Assembly: GCF_009734185.1 (NCBI RefSeq)
Contig: NZ_CP046393.1
Location: 364,501-428,500 of the forward strand
Length of the DNA stretch: 64,000 nt
Direction of reading: 5' to 3'
Source: Commensalibacter melissae
GTDB taxonomy: Bacteria; Pseudomonadota; Alphaproteobacteria; Acetobacterales; Acetobacteraceae
Part shown: positions 1 to 9,957 of the stretch, piece by piece
How the letters are laid out: each line of letters opens with the position of its first letter
Numbering within the stretch: the first letter of the stretch is position 1
The notes under the pieces: model-generated
Told to the model about the DNA's origin: nothing
Databases searched by the model: none
Seen by the model: only the letters and a program-made list of their open reading frames with translations
Translations under genes and position numbers: made by a program

Positions 1-1
1 A

Positions 2-190
2 AAGAACATATTGGAAATTGTTCCTGGATGCGTAATGATTTCCTTGATCGCACCTTATTTTGTTACAGGACGGATGGCAGATATGATTGCATTAATCTTT
101 ACGGTAACGGCGGCTATTCGATGCTCTTTTTTGGTTACACTGATTATCGCGATAGGATCAGCTGGATTATTACGATATCTTCTAGGTTAA
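2..190 (+). CDS. AzlD-family membrane protein, C-terminal part (5' cut by window edge)
   Basis: The reading frame is open from the window start to TAA at 188-190 and gives about 62 hydrophobic residues. The pattern, with 'EIVPGCVMISLIAPYF', a short loop, then 'IFTVTAAIRC' and a final helix ending in 'LLRYLLG', resembles the C-terminal half of AzlD. AzlD is the small partner of AzlC in branched-chain amino-acid export. The start and any azlC lie outside the window. Family assignment rests on pattern memory only. Confidence 0.6.
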   Translation, partial: KNILEIVPGCVMISLIAPYFVTGRMADMIALIFTVTAAIRCSFLVTLIIAIGSAGLLRYLLG

Positions 191-225
191 ATACGCCATA
201 ATCCAGCTTGTTATGTTTTATATTT

Positions 226-1134
226 TTAGGCAATAGCTACCTGGTTTATTGAGTTTTTAAATCCAATATCTGAACCATGTGCTTTTTGAATAATTTCTTG
301 CAATTTTTCAAAAGCACGGGTTTCAATCTGACGGATACGTTCTCTGGAAATTTTATAGACTTTTGAAAGTTCTTCCAAAGTTGCAGGTTTATCTTTTAAC
401 CTACGCTCCGTTAATATTTCACGTTCTCTGGGTTTTAAGCCTTCCATCGCTTTTTGTAGAATATTATGACGTTGGGATAGTTCTTCACGTTCGGCATAGC
501 TCTCTTCCTAGTTAATGGCGTCATCAACCAGCATATTCTGCCATTCGTTATAATCACTGTCGTTTCCCATAGGGGTATTTAGGCTGTGATCTTGAGCGCT
601 TAACCGTTGATTCATACTTTGAATCTCGGATGTAGTTACCCCAAGTTTCTCCGAGATTGTTTCCAATTGTTCCGGGGTTAGATCAGTGTCACTAAAGGCC
701 TTAATCTGGCTTTTAACGCGACGTAAATTGAAAAAAAGCTTTTTTTGAGCAGCGGTTGTCCCTATTTTAACCAAAGACCAGTTGTGAAGAATATATTCCT
801 GAATGGCCGCTTTAATCCACCAAATTGCATAGGTTGTAAACCGGAACCCACGGTCTGGATTAAAACGTTGGATGGCTTGAAGCATACCTATATTTCCCTC
901 ACTTATCAATTCATTCAGGGGCAAGGCATAGCGTTTGTATGTTGTGGCTATTTTAACGACTAATCTTAAATGTGCATTGATCAATTTATGTGCAGCCTGT
1001 ATATTTCCCTCCTCTTTCCACTGTTTCGCATAGGTGAATTCCTCTTCAGCTGTTAAGAGGGGAAATTTGCGGATATTCTGGATATATTGTGTAATGTTGT
1101 TTTCTGGCGTGATATCTAACATTGAAGGAACCAT
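226..1134 (-). pseudogene. rpoH: rpoH (heat-shock sigma-32) interrupted by in-frame TAG
   Basis: The frame encodes a 302-codon RpoH-like sigma factor, which is normal family length. It holds region 1.2 ('FPLLTAEEE'), region 2 ('LISEGNIGMLQAIQRFNPDRGFR', 'TYAIWWIKAAIQEYIL'), the RpoH-box-like 'TTAAQKKLFFNLRR', region 3, and region 4 ('LTLEELSKVYKISRERIRQIE'-like). A single TAG at 508-510 interrupts it between 'LVDDAIN' and 'EESYAEREEL'. Both sides remain in one frame and are well conserved, so this is a point nonsense change, probably CAG to TAG. The product without readthrough is 208 residues and lacks region 4, which reads the -35 element. Its position downstream of rluD matches the usual alphaproteobacterial locus. 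It could be a dead gene, a read-through gene or a sequencing error. Confidence 0.85.
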
Positions 1135-1507
1135 TGATTTGTACCTTTATGATGTTATGGTCTGCGTAAAACAGAACACATGTCTTGTTGATCTTTATTG
1201 TATTTTTAATTAATGCAGTTGACCCACATTTATATTTTATGAAGTTTGTTTTGTTTACGAACATTGTTATATCAGACTAATTTAGTCCTGTCAAAAAAAA
1301 TAACATAAAAATAAAGTATATTTTCATCGATAAATTCGATTATAGGTAATAAAAATTGAACTGGTTAATATTTATAGAGTTTAAAACATGTATTTTACAA
1401 AATTTTAATCTTTATAATTAATAATTTATTAATAAATTTTTAACAAGTTATTTTTTTCTTTGCAAGAGTGTTTATTTCGAATCGAAAAATAAGGATTTAT
1501 TATATCT
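1135..1507. other. AT-rich intergenic region between rpoH and rluD
   Basis: These 373 nt are strongly AT-rich and contain no coding frame with family-like composition. The region should hold the rpoH promoter, reading leftwards, and the 3' end of the rluD transcript. I could not place a convincing promoter. A palindromic stretch around 1468-1490 (ATTTCGAATCGAAAAAT) could form a weak hairpin beyond rluD. Confidence 0.4.
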
Positions 1508-2497
1508 TTATTTTTCCGTAGTTATTTTCTTTATTAAACGTTCCATATCCTGGGGCAATGATGTTTCAAACTCATGATATTTATTGCTTATGGGATGATT
1601 AAATCCTAAAAGTGTCGCATGCAGGGCCTGTCTGGGAAAATCAAGAAGTTCATTTCTTTGATCTATGGGTAAGATTTTTGCAATGGCGGGAATCCGCTTA
1701 AGATATACGGGATCACCTATTAAGGGGTGACCTTGTTTCGATAAATGCACACGAATCTGGTGAGTGCGTCCTGTATCAAGTTTACACTGAATAAAGCTTA
1801 CAGCTGGATTTATTATTTTTTGAATTTTATAATTTGTTTTGGCATATTTTCCACCTTTTTTGACAATTGTCATTTTTTTACGATCATAGGGGTCACGACC
1901 GATATTTCCTTCAATAGACCCTGGACTTGGGTTTGGTATTCCCCAACAGATGGCATGATATAACCGGTTTATGGTTCGATCTGCAAAATCAGCGGATAGT
2001 TTGCTTAAGGCTTGTTCAGATTTTGCGACAACCATTACTCCAGAAGTGTCTTTGTCCAGCCGATGAATGATTCCGGGACGTTTTTCTCCTCCTATTCCTG
2101 ACAGGCTGTCTCCACAATGCGCCAAAAGAGCATTGACCAAGGTACCATTTTCATTTCCCGGGGCTGGATGTACAACTAATCCAGCCGGTTTATTGATTAC
2201 GATAAGATGATTGTCTTCAAATAGAATTTCCAGGGAAATGTCCTGAGGTATCAATGAATACTCTTTTACTTCAGGGATTTGCAATTCAATTTTATCATTT
2301 GTTTTAATGGGAGTTGATGGATTTTTAACAGGGACATGATTACGTTTACAATGTCCTTGTTCAATGAGTGCTTTAATTCTTGATCGTGAATAATTTTGAT
2401 AGGTTTTGCTTAAAAATCGATCAAGTCTTAAATTATTGTATTTTTCTTGAACTGAAGTTACAAGCAAAGTTGAGTCGATCGTGTTTGAACCATTCAT
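1508..2497 (-). CDS. rluD: 23S rRNA pseudouridine synthase, RluD type
   Basis: This 329-residue protein is the usual length for RluD, which converts uridines of 23S rRNA helix 69 to pseudouridine. An S4 RNA-binding domain lies at about residues 18-75 ('LRLDRFLSKTYQNYSRSRIK'). The catalytic domain carries the signature HRLDKDTSG at 145-153, with the nucleophilic Asp at about 148, and 'GRTHQIRVHL' further on. It lies upstream of rpoH on the same strand, a common alphaproteobacterial arrangement. It diverges from the DUF6476 gene across only 15 nt, so at least one promoter must overlap coding sequence. Confidence 0.93.
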   Translation of the reverse strand: MNGSNTIDSTLLVTSVQEKYNNLRLDRFLSKTYQNYSRSRIKALIEQGHCKRNHVPVKNPSTPIKTNDKIELQIPEVKEYSLIPQDISLEILFEDNHLIVINKPAGLVVHPAPGNENGTLVNALLAHCGDSLSGIGGEKRPGIIHRLDKDTSGVMVVAKSEQALSKLSADFADRTINRLYHAICWGIPNPSPGSIEGNIGRDPYDRKKMTIVKKGGKYAKTNYKIQKIINPAVSFIQCKLDTGRTHQIRVHLSKQGHPLIGDPVYLKRIPAIAKILPIDQRNELLDFPRQALHATLLGFNHPISNKYHEFETSLPQDMERLIKKITTEK

Positions 2498-2512
2498 ACA
2501 GAAAGTACCTTA

Positions 2513-2890
2513 ATGTCAATGAATATATCCCTTGAAAACAAAGATTCTTTATCACGAAAAAATAAAGGATTGTTAGCTTTAGTTGTATTTTTGGGAATTC
2601 TGATAATAATGGCCACAACGATACTGGTTTTCGCAATTATCAGTCGTATAACTCATAAGAAAAACGATTCTGTCATGATTTATGAAAATTCACTAAAAAT
2701 TACACGTCCAATCAGTATATTGCAAGAACCTAAAGGGACACGGATAGAAAAGGTCACACGTCAGTCTGACAGGATGGTATTGATAACATTGAGAGGTGGA
2801 GGGCCTGATCGTTTGATTTTCTGGGACATTGATCAACAAAAAAAGGTGGCGGAAGTTAAAATTATCGATTCGGGGATTGATGATAAATAG
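2513..2890 (+). CDS. DUF6476-family single-pass membrane protein
   Basis: The 125-residue protein has one strong transmembrane helix at about residues 21-44 ('LLALVVFLGILIIMATTILVF') and a mostly polar C-terminal domain with 'ILQEPKGTRIEKVTRQSDRMVLITL'. Small proteins of this form, annotated DUF6476, are often found divergent from rluD in alphaproteobacteria. The function is unknown. A second in-frame ATG occurs three codons in. The stop is TAG, which shows TAG is an ordinary terminator here. Confidence 0.7.
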   Translation: MSMNISLENKDSLSRKNKGLLALVVFLGILIIMATTILVFAIISRITHKKNDSVMIYENSLKITRPISILQEPKGTRIEKVTRQSDRMVLITLRGGGPDRLIFWDIDQQKKVAEVKIIDSGIDDK

Positions 2891-3114
2891 TTTGTTAATT
2901 GAAAAAGAATTTTTATGAAACACCTTGCATATATTCGGATTTATAATATGAATAGTTATTGCAATTATCAAATAAAAAAACAAGAAATAATATATGTATG
3001 GATTTTTATACTTTGTTTTACTTTATAAAAAAATGTAATATTTTGATATTTTAATGACAATTGAGAAAAATAGTATATAATTGAATTATAACAATCATTT
3101 AAAGGAGAATTGTT

Positions 3115-3249
3115 ATGAGTAAACATGAAGTATCAAAAAAAGAAGCTCACAAAGCTGCCGAAACGCTAAGGGATCCTAAAGCTAGTAAATGTGATAAATC
3201 CGAAGCAGGTTCTGAATTATCAAAGAAAAAAAATCAAGGTAAAAAATAG
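3115..3249 (+). CDS. Small basic protein, 44 aa, unknown function
   Basis: The frame starts with ATG 8 nt after a strong ribosome-binding site (AAAGGAG at 3102-3108) and ends in TAG. The sequence opens 'MSKHEVSKKEAHKAAETL' and is Lys-, Ala- and Ser-rich. Its middle, 'DPKASKCDKSEAGSELS', resembles a set of roughly 50-residue proteobacterial proteins of unknown function with the pattern SK-x-x-KS-x-AGSALS. A terminator follows about 50 nt later, so it appears to be a complete monocistronic unit. Confidence 0.7.
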   Translation: MSKHEVSKKEAHKAAETLRDPKASKCDKSEAGSELSKKKNQGKK

Positions 3250-3299
3250 ATAACTAGATAATTAATCCCATTTATTTTGATTTTTATATGCTAAACTCA

Positions 3300-3352
3300 A
3301 ATAACGATTGCAGGTCTTTGAAAAGGGACTATTTAACAGTCGTTATTTTTTT
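3300..3352 (+). terminator. Rho-independent terminator after the 44-aa gene
   Basis: AATAACGA at 3300-3307 pairs with TCGTTATT at 3340-3347, and T residues run on to 3352. The loop contains a smaller GTC/GAC pairing. It lies 50 nt after the small gene and about 85 nt before tRNA-Glu. Confidence 0.7.
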
Positions 3353-3437
3353 GTGATTAATTTGGATTTTTTGGTGAGTTTTAGTTGCTTTTTAGGGCAG
3401 GATGACGTAGATAAAAGAAAAATATAGAAGGTTTCTG

Positions 3438-3513
3438 GTCCCGTTCGTCTAGAGGCCTAGGACACTGCCCTCTCACGGCAGCAACACGGGTTCAAATCCC
3501 GTACGGGACACCA
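3438..3513 (+). tRNA. tRNA-Glu (anticodon CTC)
   Basis: The 76-nt cloverleaf has acceptor arms GTCCCGT/ACGGGAC, an anticodon stem CTGCC/GGCAG with loop CTCTCAC (anticodon CTC), a T arm with GGTTCAAATCC, and an encoded CCA end. It would decode GAG. Confidence 0.95.
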
Positions 3514-3766
3514 AAAGAGAATATCAATCTAGCAATACGTTAAATAATTATTATCGTAAGATTATATAGATATTTAAAAAAGTACTAGAAGATTTGCTTC
3601 AAAAATAATTGAAAATATTTTCAATACGAAATTATCTGTTTTGTTTAAACAAAATCTTTTTTCGCATTATAATATAGACATAGTTTTTTCATATTGTGAA
3701 ATGGAAAAATATTAGATTACTGAAAATAATTTTTGTAATAGATCCATATAATATTTTGGTAAAATT

Positions 3767-4522
3767 ATGCAAAAAAAAATTATAAAGCCTAAAAGACCTT
3801 TTATAATCAAAATGGGGAAAAAACTTCGTCCTTATTTTAATAAAGTGCTTTCCCGTTATTCAGAAATTCCGGATCAACCCGTATATGATATTTCGGTTCT
3901 ACCATGGATATCTGTAATTGAAGCTAATGCAGATATAATTCGTAAAGAATGGGAACAGCTTGTTCAGAAGTATCAAAATGAATCTGTTAACGCACCCTCA
4001 CTGCGAGATATATCTCCTGACCATGCTAGAATTGCCGCGGATAAACGTTGGAAATCCTTTTTTTTGCAGGGTTACGGGTTACGGGTGATGGAAAACTGTA
4101 AGTTAATGCCTAAAACAGCAGCTTTGATAGATAAGATTCCGAATTTAAATTCAGCGTTTTTTTCTATTCTTGAACCGGGTGCCGTTATCCCCCCGCATTA
4201 TGGTGTGACCAAAGGTTTGCTTACGTGTCATCTTGGGGTCGCTGTGCCGATAGATCAAAAAAAATGTTGGATTGATGTTGATACGCAACGTTTATACTGG
4301 GTCCAGGATAAATGCATTCTTTTCGATGATACCTATAGGCATAGTGTTGAAAATGATACGAATCAAACTCGGGTTGTTTTATTATTTCAGGTTTTAAGAC
4401 CGGAAAGAGGATTTGGTAAGGTTGTTCAAGATCTGTTTATGATGGCGATCCGTCGTTCTGCCTTTGTTAAAGAAGCCTATGATAATTTTATGAAAATCAA
4501 TAAACAACAAATATTACATTAG
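3767..4522 (+). CDS. Aspartyl/asparaginyl beta-hydroxylase-domain (LpxO-like) protein
   Basis: This 251-residue protein resembles PF05118 Fe(II)/2-oxoglutarate oxygenases, which include LpxO (lipid A hydroxylase). The family core is visible at about residues 140-210. 'PGAVIPPHYG' supplies the first metal His. 'LTCHLGVAVP' follows, then 'ILFDDTYRHSVEND' with the second His, and 'TRVVLLFQVLRP' with the Arg that would bind 2-oxoglutarate. The N-terminus is basic without a clear membrane helix. About 250 AT-rich nt separate it from tRNA-Glu. The substrate cannot be told from sequence; lipid A hydroxylation is one possibility. Confidence 0.75.
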   Translation: MQKKIIKPKRPFIIKMGKKLRPYFNKVLSRYSEIPDQPVYDISVLPWISVIEANADIIRKEWEQLVQKYQNESVNAPSLRDISPDHARIAADKRWKSFFLQGYGLRVMENCKLMPKTAALIDKIPNLNSAFFSILEPGAVIPPHYGVTKGLLTCHLGVAVPIDQKKCWIDVDTQRLYWVQDKCILFDDTYRHSVENDTNQTRVVLLFQVLRPERGFGKVVQDLFMMAIRRSAFVKEAYDNFMKINKQQILH

Positions 4523-4677
4523 TTATTGATTGAGGTATTTGATTTTTTATTAATGTTTAATGTTTTAATCAATGAATTGGGGTTGCAGAAAGGATTATTG
4601 AATAATAAGTGAATTGTTATAATTTTTAATTAGGTTATAAATAATTACTGTAAATATTCTGGAGAAAGTGTAGATTT

Positions 4678-5922
4678 GTGAGAATCGGTTTTTTAGACTG
4701 TTTTGCTGGTATGAGTAGCAGCCGATTTATAGGGGCTTTGGCAAGTGCCGGTGTTCCTGAACAAATTTTACAAGATGCAGTTGACGCCCTTGATATAGGC
4801 GCACGTCTAGAATTAATGCATGTCAAGCGAAGCAATATTGCAACGATCAAAGCCTATATTAGTTTTGACATTTCAGAAAATGGCTTGAATTTTTCTCATG
4901 ATTTCTTGCGTTCTTTTCAAGATGAAAAAGTCAATAATAAACAGTTGCTGGGAACAATTCAGGCCTTGATTTCCAATGCGTCTCTACCTGTAAAAGCGAA
5001 AAAGCTTATTTTGGAAACTTTTCAGAATTTGGCTGAAGCACAAGCCAAAATCTCAGGTCTGCCAATCGAAGAAATCAGTTTTCATGAGATTAAAGCGCTG
5101 AACACGATTGTTGGAGTAACAGTTTGTTGCGTTGCATGTGTCTGGCTGAAGATAGATCAATGGTATGTTTCTCCCTTGAATGTAGGATCGGGAATCAAAA
5201 AAGATTCCAAGGGATTTTTACCTATTCCAACCCCTGTAACGCTTGAGCTTTTGGGAAATGAGGTTCTTATTTATGCCTCGGGTCCACAAAAGGAATTGTT
5301 AACCCCAACCTGTGCCGCATTGTTGAAAGCGTTAAAGACCAGTTATCAGCCTTGCCCTCCAATCTTGATTTCTCGTATAGGGTATGGAGGGGGAAGAATG
5401 GAATATGATAATCTTCCAAATTTTTTAAGACTATGTGTGGGAACCACAACAAAAGGAAAAAATACACAATCAGTTATTGGGGAAATTGTTATTGTAGAGG
5501 CAGAATTTGCCAAATCATCGCAAGATGCATTAATTGAATTACAAACCCATCTTTATGCGAATGGGGCAAAATTTGTCTATACTGTGCCAATTTATTCAGT
5601 CTTTAATCAAATGACCGATAAGGTTGTTATTTTCTGTCTCCCGGAACATGCTGATGAGATGCGTCGTTTCTTATTTCAAAGATTAAAAACGGCATATGTG
5701 CATTGGCGTATTGAGAAATATGAAAATTTGATTCATTATGATGAAAACGTTAATACCCCATGGGGAAAAATAAAAGTTATTGTGGGACAACTGTTAAACA
5801 ATCAAATTGTTTCAGTTGTTCCTGATAAAACAACATGCCGCTCTATTGCCAAAGCACATGATTTATCAACAGTTGAAATTGAGGAAACGGTTAAACGGTT
5901 GTTTTTTTCCGGGAAAAGTTGA
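4678..5922 (+). CDS. larC: LarC-family nickel-insertion protein, atypical
   Basis: The 414-residue protein starts at GTG, 8 nt after GGAGAAAG. It matches LarC (DUF111), the CTP-dependent nickel-insertion enzyme that makes the nickel-pincer cofactor of lactate racemase. Family blocks seen are an N-terminal 'FLDCFAGMSSS', 'SFHEIKALNTIVG', 'YVSPLNVGSGI', 'LLTPTCAALLKAL', 'IGYGGGRMEYDNLPNFLR' and a C-terminal 'NTPWGKIKVIV' region. Both LarC1 and LarC2 parts are in one frame. Signature residues differ from canonical LarC: the usual GDM after the first Gly-Ser block is SSR, and the usual NxDDM block reads 'VEAEFAKSSQDA'. No larA, larB or larE is nearby, so the role may differ. Confidence 0.75.
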   Translation: MRIGFLDCFAGMSSSRFIGALASAGVPEQILQDAVDALDIGARLELMHVKRSNIATIKAYISFDISENGLNFSHDFLRSFQDEKVNNKQLLGTIQALISNASLPVKAKKLILETFQNLAEAQAKISGLPIEEISFHEIKALNTIVGVTVCCVACVWLKIDQWYVSPLNVGSGIKKDSKGFLPIPTPVTLELLGNEVLIYASGPQKELLTPTCAALLKALKTSYQPCPPILISRIGYGGGRMEYDNLPNFLRLCVGTTTKGKNTQSVIGEIVIVEAEFAKSSQDALIELQTHLYANGAKFVYTVPIYSVFNQMTDKVVIFCLPEHADEMRRFLFQRLKTAYVHWRIEKYENLIHYDENVNTPWGKIKVIVGQLLNNQIVSVVPDKTTCRSIAKAHDLSTVEIEETVKRLFFSGKS

Positions 5923-6075
5923 TTGAAATTATGAATAAAGATTTAAAAAACGTATAAAAATCTGTATAAGAAAACCTATTATTATTGTAATATTTCCGTT
6001 TTATTGATGTACAAAAGGCAAAATGCGAATAGGAATAAATTCACAAGCTGCCTTAATAATCATTGGAGAGGCTAC

Positions 6076-6570
6076 ATGACGAAGAATTTAATTGCTTCAT
6101 TCTCTTTTTCCCGTTCTTTGGTAATGGTCAGTGCTTTAAGTCTGGGGCTTGTAGCTTGTTCCAGTCATAAAAAAGAACGGGATCTGATTTTGCCCGAAAA
6201 CCATCTTGTTGGTGTGGATCGTTCAGCCACAGGTGGGGATGATAGTCTGGCAGGTGGTGTTAACGCTTATTTATGGCGTGCGGCATTGGATACGTTGGCT
6301 TTTATGCCCATGCTTTCAGCTGATGCTGTGGGGGGAAGCATTATAACGGATTGGTATCAGCCTGTTCCATCTAATCCTGAAAGATTTCAAGTTGTTTGCA
6401 CTGTACTTGACCGACGGTTGAGATCGGATTCGATCAGTGTTGTTGTTCATCGTCAGATAAAGGAAAACGGACAGTGGGTCGATGCGCCTGTAACCTCTCA
6501 TACAGCTTCAGATCTTACCAGTAAAATTCAGGTGCGCGCACGTCAGTTGCGTGCTGATAAACTTAAGTAA
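6076..6570 (+). CDS. DUF3576 lipoprotein
   Basis: I chose ATG 6076 over an upstream in-frame ATG at 6004. GGAGAG at 6065-6070 gives good spacing, and the product then starts with a lipoprotein signal peptide ending 'LGLVAC' (Cys28). The mature protein ('GVNAYLWRAALDTLAFMPMLSADAVGGSIITDWYQ', listed here in part) matches DUF3576, an alphaproteobacterial family of unknown function predicted to be lipid-anchored. It sits 24 nt before leuS, the conserved order DUF3576-leuS-lptE-holA. Confidence 0.85.
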   Translation: MTKNLIASFSFSRSLVMVSALSLGLVACSSHKKERDLILPENHLVGVDRSATGGDDSLAGGVNAYLWRAALDTLAFMPMLSADAVGGSIITDWYQPVPSNPERFQVVCTVLDRRLRSDSISVVVHRQIKENGQWVDAPVTSHTASDLTSKIQVRARQLRADKLK

Positions 6571-6594
6571 ATTTAATATATTTGATAGACTAAC

Positions 6595-9207
6595 ATGAAT
6601 AATTCCACTCCATCATCGTATGATTTTCAACGTGTAGAATTTTATTGGCAACAGCAATGGGCAAAACGTCATTTGTTTGATGTACCCAATGTACCTAATT
6701 CTGAATTGCCAAAATATTATGTCTTGGAAATGTTTCCATATCCATCTGGACAGTTGCATATGGGGCATGTAAGAAATTATACATTGGGGGATGTTGTCGC
6801 TCGATACAAGCGGGCAAGGGGCTATAGCGTATTACATCCTATGGGATGGGATGCTTTTGGTCTTCCAGCTGAAAATGCTGCCAAAAGCCACGGTGTTTCT
6901 CCTGTTAAATGGACTATGGAAAATATTGCCGCCATGCGGGAAGAACTCAAAAGATTGGGCTTCTCCCTAAACTGGGACAGAGAATTTGCTACGTGTCAGC
7001 CCGAATATTATGGTCAGCAACAAAAATTGTTTTTAAGCTTGCTGGAAGAAGGCCTGGTTGAGCGTCGCGAAAGTTGGGTGAATTGGGATCCTGTTGATCA
7101 AACTGTGTTGGCTAACGAACAGGTAATTGATGGCAAGGGATGGCGTTCTGGAGCTCCAATTGTAAAAAAACAGCTTTTCCAGTGGTTTTTGAAAATTACG
7201 GATTTTGCACAGCCTTTATTAGATGGATTGAATACACTAAATGACTGGCCTGATCGTGTGAAAGCGATGCAAGAGCGGTGGCTGGGAAGATCCGAAGGGG
7301 CAAAAGTGCGTTTTGAGGTTCTGAATTTGCCAGCAGATTTTGAATCTAGTTTGAACGTTTTGGAAATATTTACAACCCGTCCGGATACCCTGTTTGGTAT
7401 GGCATTCGTTGCTATTTCACCTGATCACCCGATGGCGGCTAAATTGGCAAAGACAAATCGCGAAGTGGCTGATTTCATAGCCGAATGTCATCAGTTGGGC
7501 ACTTCAGAAGAGGCGATTGAGAAAGCTGAAAAAAGAGGGGTCGATACTGGCCTGAAAATTCGGCACCCTTTTATGCCTGATCAGGAATTTCCAATCTGGA
7601 TTGCCAATTTCGTATTGATGGACTATGGAACGGGTGCAATATTTGCGTGTCCCTGTGGTGATCAGCGGGATTTGGATTTTGCACGCAAATATAAAATTGA
7701 TTTCAAGACAGTTGTTGTTCCTAAAGGAGAAACTTCTGAAACCTTTAAAGTTACCGAGACTGCATATACAGATCAGGGAATTGCTGTAAATTCTGGCTTC
7801 TTGGATGGATTGCCAACAGTCAAAGCCAAGGATGTGGCAATAGCGGAATTGGAAAAATTGGGCATTGGTGAAAAAGTGGTGAACTGGCGTTTAAGGGATT
7901 GGGGAATTTCCCGTCAGCGTTATTGGGGTTGTCCAATACCTGTTATTCATTGTCCAAAATGCGGAATAGTCCCTGTTCCTGAAGGCCAGTTGCCGGTTCA
8001 GTTACCAGAGGATGTTGATTTCTCTTTATCCGGAAATCCGTTGGATAATCATCCAAGCTGGAAACATGTTGAATGTCCCCATTGTCATGGAGCTGCTCAG
8101 AGAGAAACCGATACATGCGATACATTTGTAGATAGTTCCTGGTATTTTGCACGATTTACAGCACCTTATGCCGAAACCCCGACAGAAAAGGAGGCTGTTC
8201 ATCGTTGGATGCCGGTAGATCAGTATATTGGTGGAATTGAGCATGCGATATTACATTTGCTATATGCGCGTTTCTTTACACGAGCCATGAAGCAAATGGG
8301 GTATGTAAGTGTTGATGAGCCTTTTAAAGCTTTATTTACTCAGGGTATGGTGATGCATGAAAGTTATCAAGATGCACAAGGCGAGTGGATTTTTCCTGAC
8401 GAAGTAAAAAAAACAGGGAATAAAGCTGTTTTACGTGATACCGGTGAAACTGTTAAGATTGGTCGTGTTGAAAAAATGTCAAAGTCCAAGAAAAACACGA
8501 TTCCACCATCTGCAATTATTGAACGTTTTGGTGCTGATACGGCACGTTGGTTCATATTGTCAGATAATCCTCCCGAAAGGGACATGGAATGGACAGAGGA
8601 AGGGGTAATGGCTACTTCCCGTTACCTGCAACGTTTATACCGTTTGGTTGTAACGGTATCGCAACAGGTTCCAGTGCTGGTTGTTTTGCCTGATACATTT
8701 TCGGAAAATGCGGATCAATTGCGACGCTTGGCCCATCACACTATTGTTGCGGTAACAGAATCATTGGATAATTTTGCTATGAATGTTGCGATTGCAAGAT
8801 TGCGCGAATTAACCAATGCTCTGGCTGATGCAGAAAAAAAATCGGGTGAACCGGGAATGGATTTTGCCCGTCGTGAAGCTGCCATGATGTTAAGTCGACT
8901 TTCCAGTCCGTTAATTCCGCATATGGCGGAAGAAATGATGTCTCATCTTTTTGAAGATCACAAATTGTTGGCTGAAAGTGAATGGCCTAAAGCGGATGAA
9001 GCTTTGTTAACCGCGACAAAAGTGGTTATTGCTGTGCAAATAAAGGGCAAGTTACGGGGAACGATTGAGGTTGCTCCGGATATGGAAAAAGAAAAGATAA
9101 TCCAATTGGCACAGCGGGAGAAAACAGTTTCTAAATTTTTGGAAGGAAAAACGGTTTTAAAGACAATTTATGTGCCTAATAAAATCGTTAATTTTGTGGT
9201 AAACTGA
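6595..9207 (+). CDS. leuS: Leucyl-tRNA synthetase
   Basis: This 870-residue class I synthetase charges tRNA-Leu. HMGH is at residues 55-58 and KMSKS at about 626-630. A CP1 editing domain lies between, with the 'TTRPDTLFG' block at about 261-269. A zinc-knuckle pair 'CPKC' and 'CPHC' lies in the catalytic half. The C-terminal anticodon-binding domain ends '[13 protein letters not shown]'. The stop overlaps the lptE start (TGATG), implying translational coupling within the operon. Confidence 0.97.
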   Translation: MNNSTPSSYDFQRVEFYWQQQWAKRHLFDVPNVPNSELPKYYVLEMFPYPSGQLHMGHVRNYTLGDVVARYKRARGYSVLHPMGWDAFGLPAENAAKSHGVSPVKWTMENIAAMREELKRLGFSLNWDREFATCQPEYYGQQQKLFLSLLEEGLVERRESWVNWDPVDQTVLANEQVIDGKGWRSGAPIVKKQLFQWFLKITDFAQPLLDGLNTLNDWPDRVKAMQERWLGRSEGAKVRFEVLNLPADFESSLNVLEIFTTRPDTLFGMAFVAISPDHPMAAKLAKTNREVADFIAECHQLGTSEEAIEKAEKRGVDTGLKIRHPFMPDQEFPIWIANFVLMDYGTGAIFACPCGDQRDLDFARKYKIDFKTVVVPKGETSETFKVTETAYTDQGIAVNSGFLDGLPTVKAKDVAIAELEKLGIGEKVVNWRLRDWGISRQRYWGCPIPVIHCPKCGIVPVPEGQLPVQLPEDVDFSLSGNPLDNHPSWKHVECPHCHGAAQRETDTCDTFVDSSWYFARFTAPYAETPTEKEAVHRWMPVDQYIGGIEHAILHLLYARFFTRAMKQMGYVSVDEPFKALFTQGMVMHESYQDAQGEWIFPDEVKKTGNKAVLRDTGETVKIGRVEKMSKSKKNTIPPSAIIERFGADTARWFILSDNPPERDMEWTEEGVMATSRYLQRLYRLVVTVSQQVPVLVVLPDTFSENADQLRRLAHHTIVAVTESLDNFAMNVAIARLRELTNALADAEKKSGEPGMDFARREAAMMLSRLSSPLIPHMAEEMMSHLFEDHKLLAESEWPKADEALLTATKVVIAVQIKGKLRGTIEVAPDMEKEKIIQLAQREKTVSKFLEGKTVLKTIYVPNKIVNFVVN

Positions 9208-9923
9208 TGAAATCATTAACTATATTCCTTAAAAAATCCAGTGTTCCCTTGTGGTTTGCAATTTTATTGGCAGGATGTGGTTTTCATCCTGTCTATAAAA
9301 AAACGGCTACATTGGATACCAATAAGGAATTGAAAAAAGTTTATATTCCTGTTTTGAATGATCGTTTTGGTCAGCAAATTCGGCAGTTTTTACAACAGAA
9401 TATGGCAGGGGATGGGCCTGAAGATCCAAAAACATATGAGTTAGATGTAACCCCGTCTTTAAGTGAAGAAGCGATTGATATTCATTATGACAATTCTTCG
9501 GGTCGGGCAAGAATGACCGGGAATGCGCATTGGATATTGAAAACCATATCTGTTAATCCAGTCATTTTGGCACAGGGTGATGCGCAGACAATGGATGGTT
9601 ATAATATTACTTTTGAACAATATTTTGCTCAGACGTTGAATGACGAAAACGCGCAAACTCGTGTTGCTCAGAATTTGGCGAATGAAGTTACACAACAAGT
9701 TGCTGTCTGGTTCAGGCATAATGATTCTTTTCAAGAAACAAGTAAAGTTCCGAATACACCCAAGGCGCAGTATATGTTACCAAGCATGATGCCTGGAACA
9801 AGCGGAGCACAGACTCAATCAGCGGGAAGTGATGGAATGCCAGCAATGGCTACCGGTCGAAATACCATGATTCCTGTTGGAATGGATAACATGACAGAAG
9901 ATGAAATGCCTTCAGATAAGTAA
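9207..9923 (+). CDS. lptE: LPS-assembly lipoprotein LptE
   Basis: The 238-residue protein has an N-terminal signal peptide with lipobox 'LLAGC' (Cys24) followed by 'GFHPVY', the usual start of mature LptE. LptE is the outer-membrane plug and partner of LptD in LPS export. The core covers residues 40-165. The last roughly 60 residues are Met-, Pro- and Ser-rich ('MLPSMMPGTSG', 'MPAMATG') and look disordered, a tail longer than in well-studied LptE proteins. It overlaps leuS by one base and precedes holA by 34 nt. Confidence 0.9.
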   Translation: MKSLTIFLKKSSVPLWFAILLAGCGFHPVYKKTATLDTNKELKKVYIPVLNDRFGQQIRQFLQQNMAGDGPEDPKTYELDVTPSLSEEAIDIHYDNSSGRARMTGNAHWILKTISVNPVILAQGDAQTMDGYNITFEQYFAQTLNDENAQTRVAQNLANEVTQQVAVWFRHNDSFQETSKVPNTPKAQYMLPSMMPGTSGAQTQSAGSDGMPAMATGRNTMIPVGMDNMTEDEMPSDK

Positions 9924-9957
9924 TGGATAAAAGATGAAATAAGGGTATCAATATTTC

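Noticed and set aside
508-510. Reassigned UAG (alternative genetic code)
   Set aside because: Many intact genes here end in TAG (for example DUF6476 at 2890, metE at 25405, the FAD dehydrogenase at 56520), so UAG is a normal stop; only partial readthrough remains possible.
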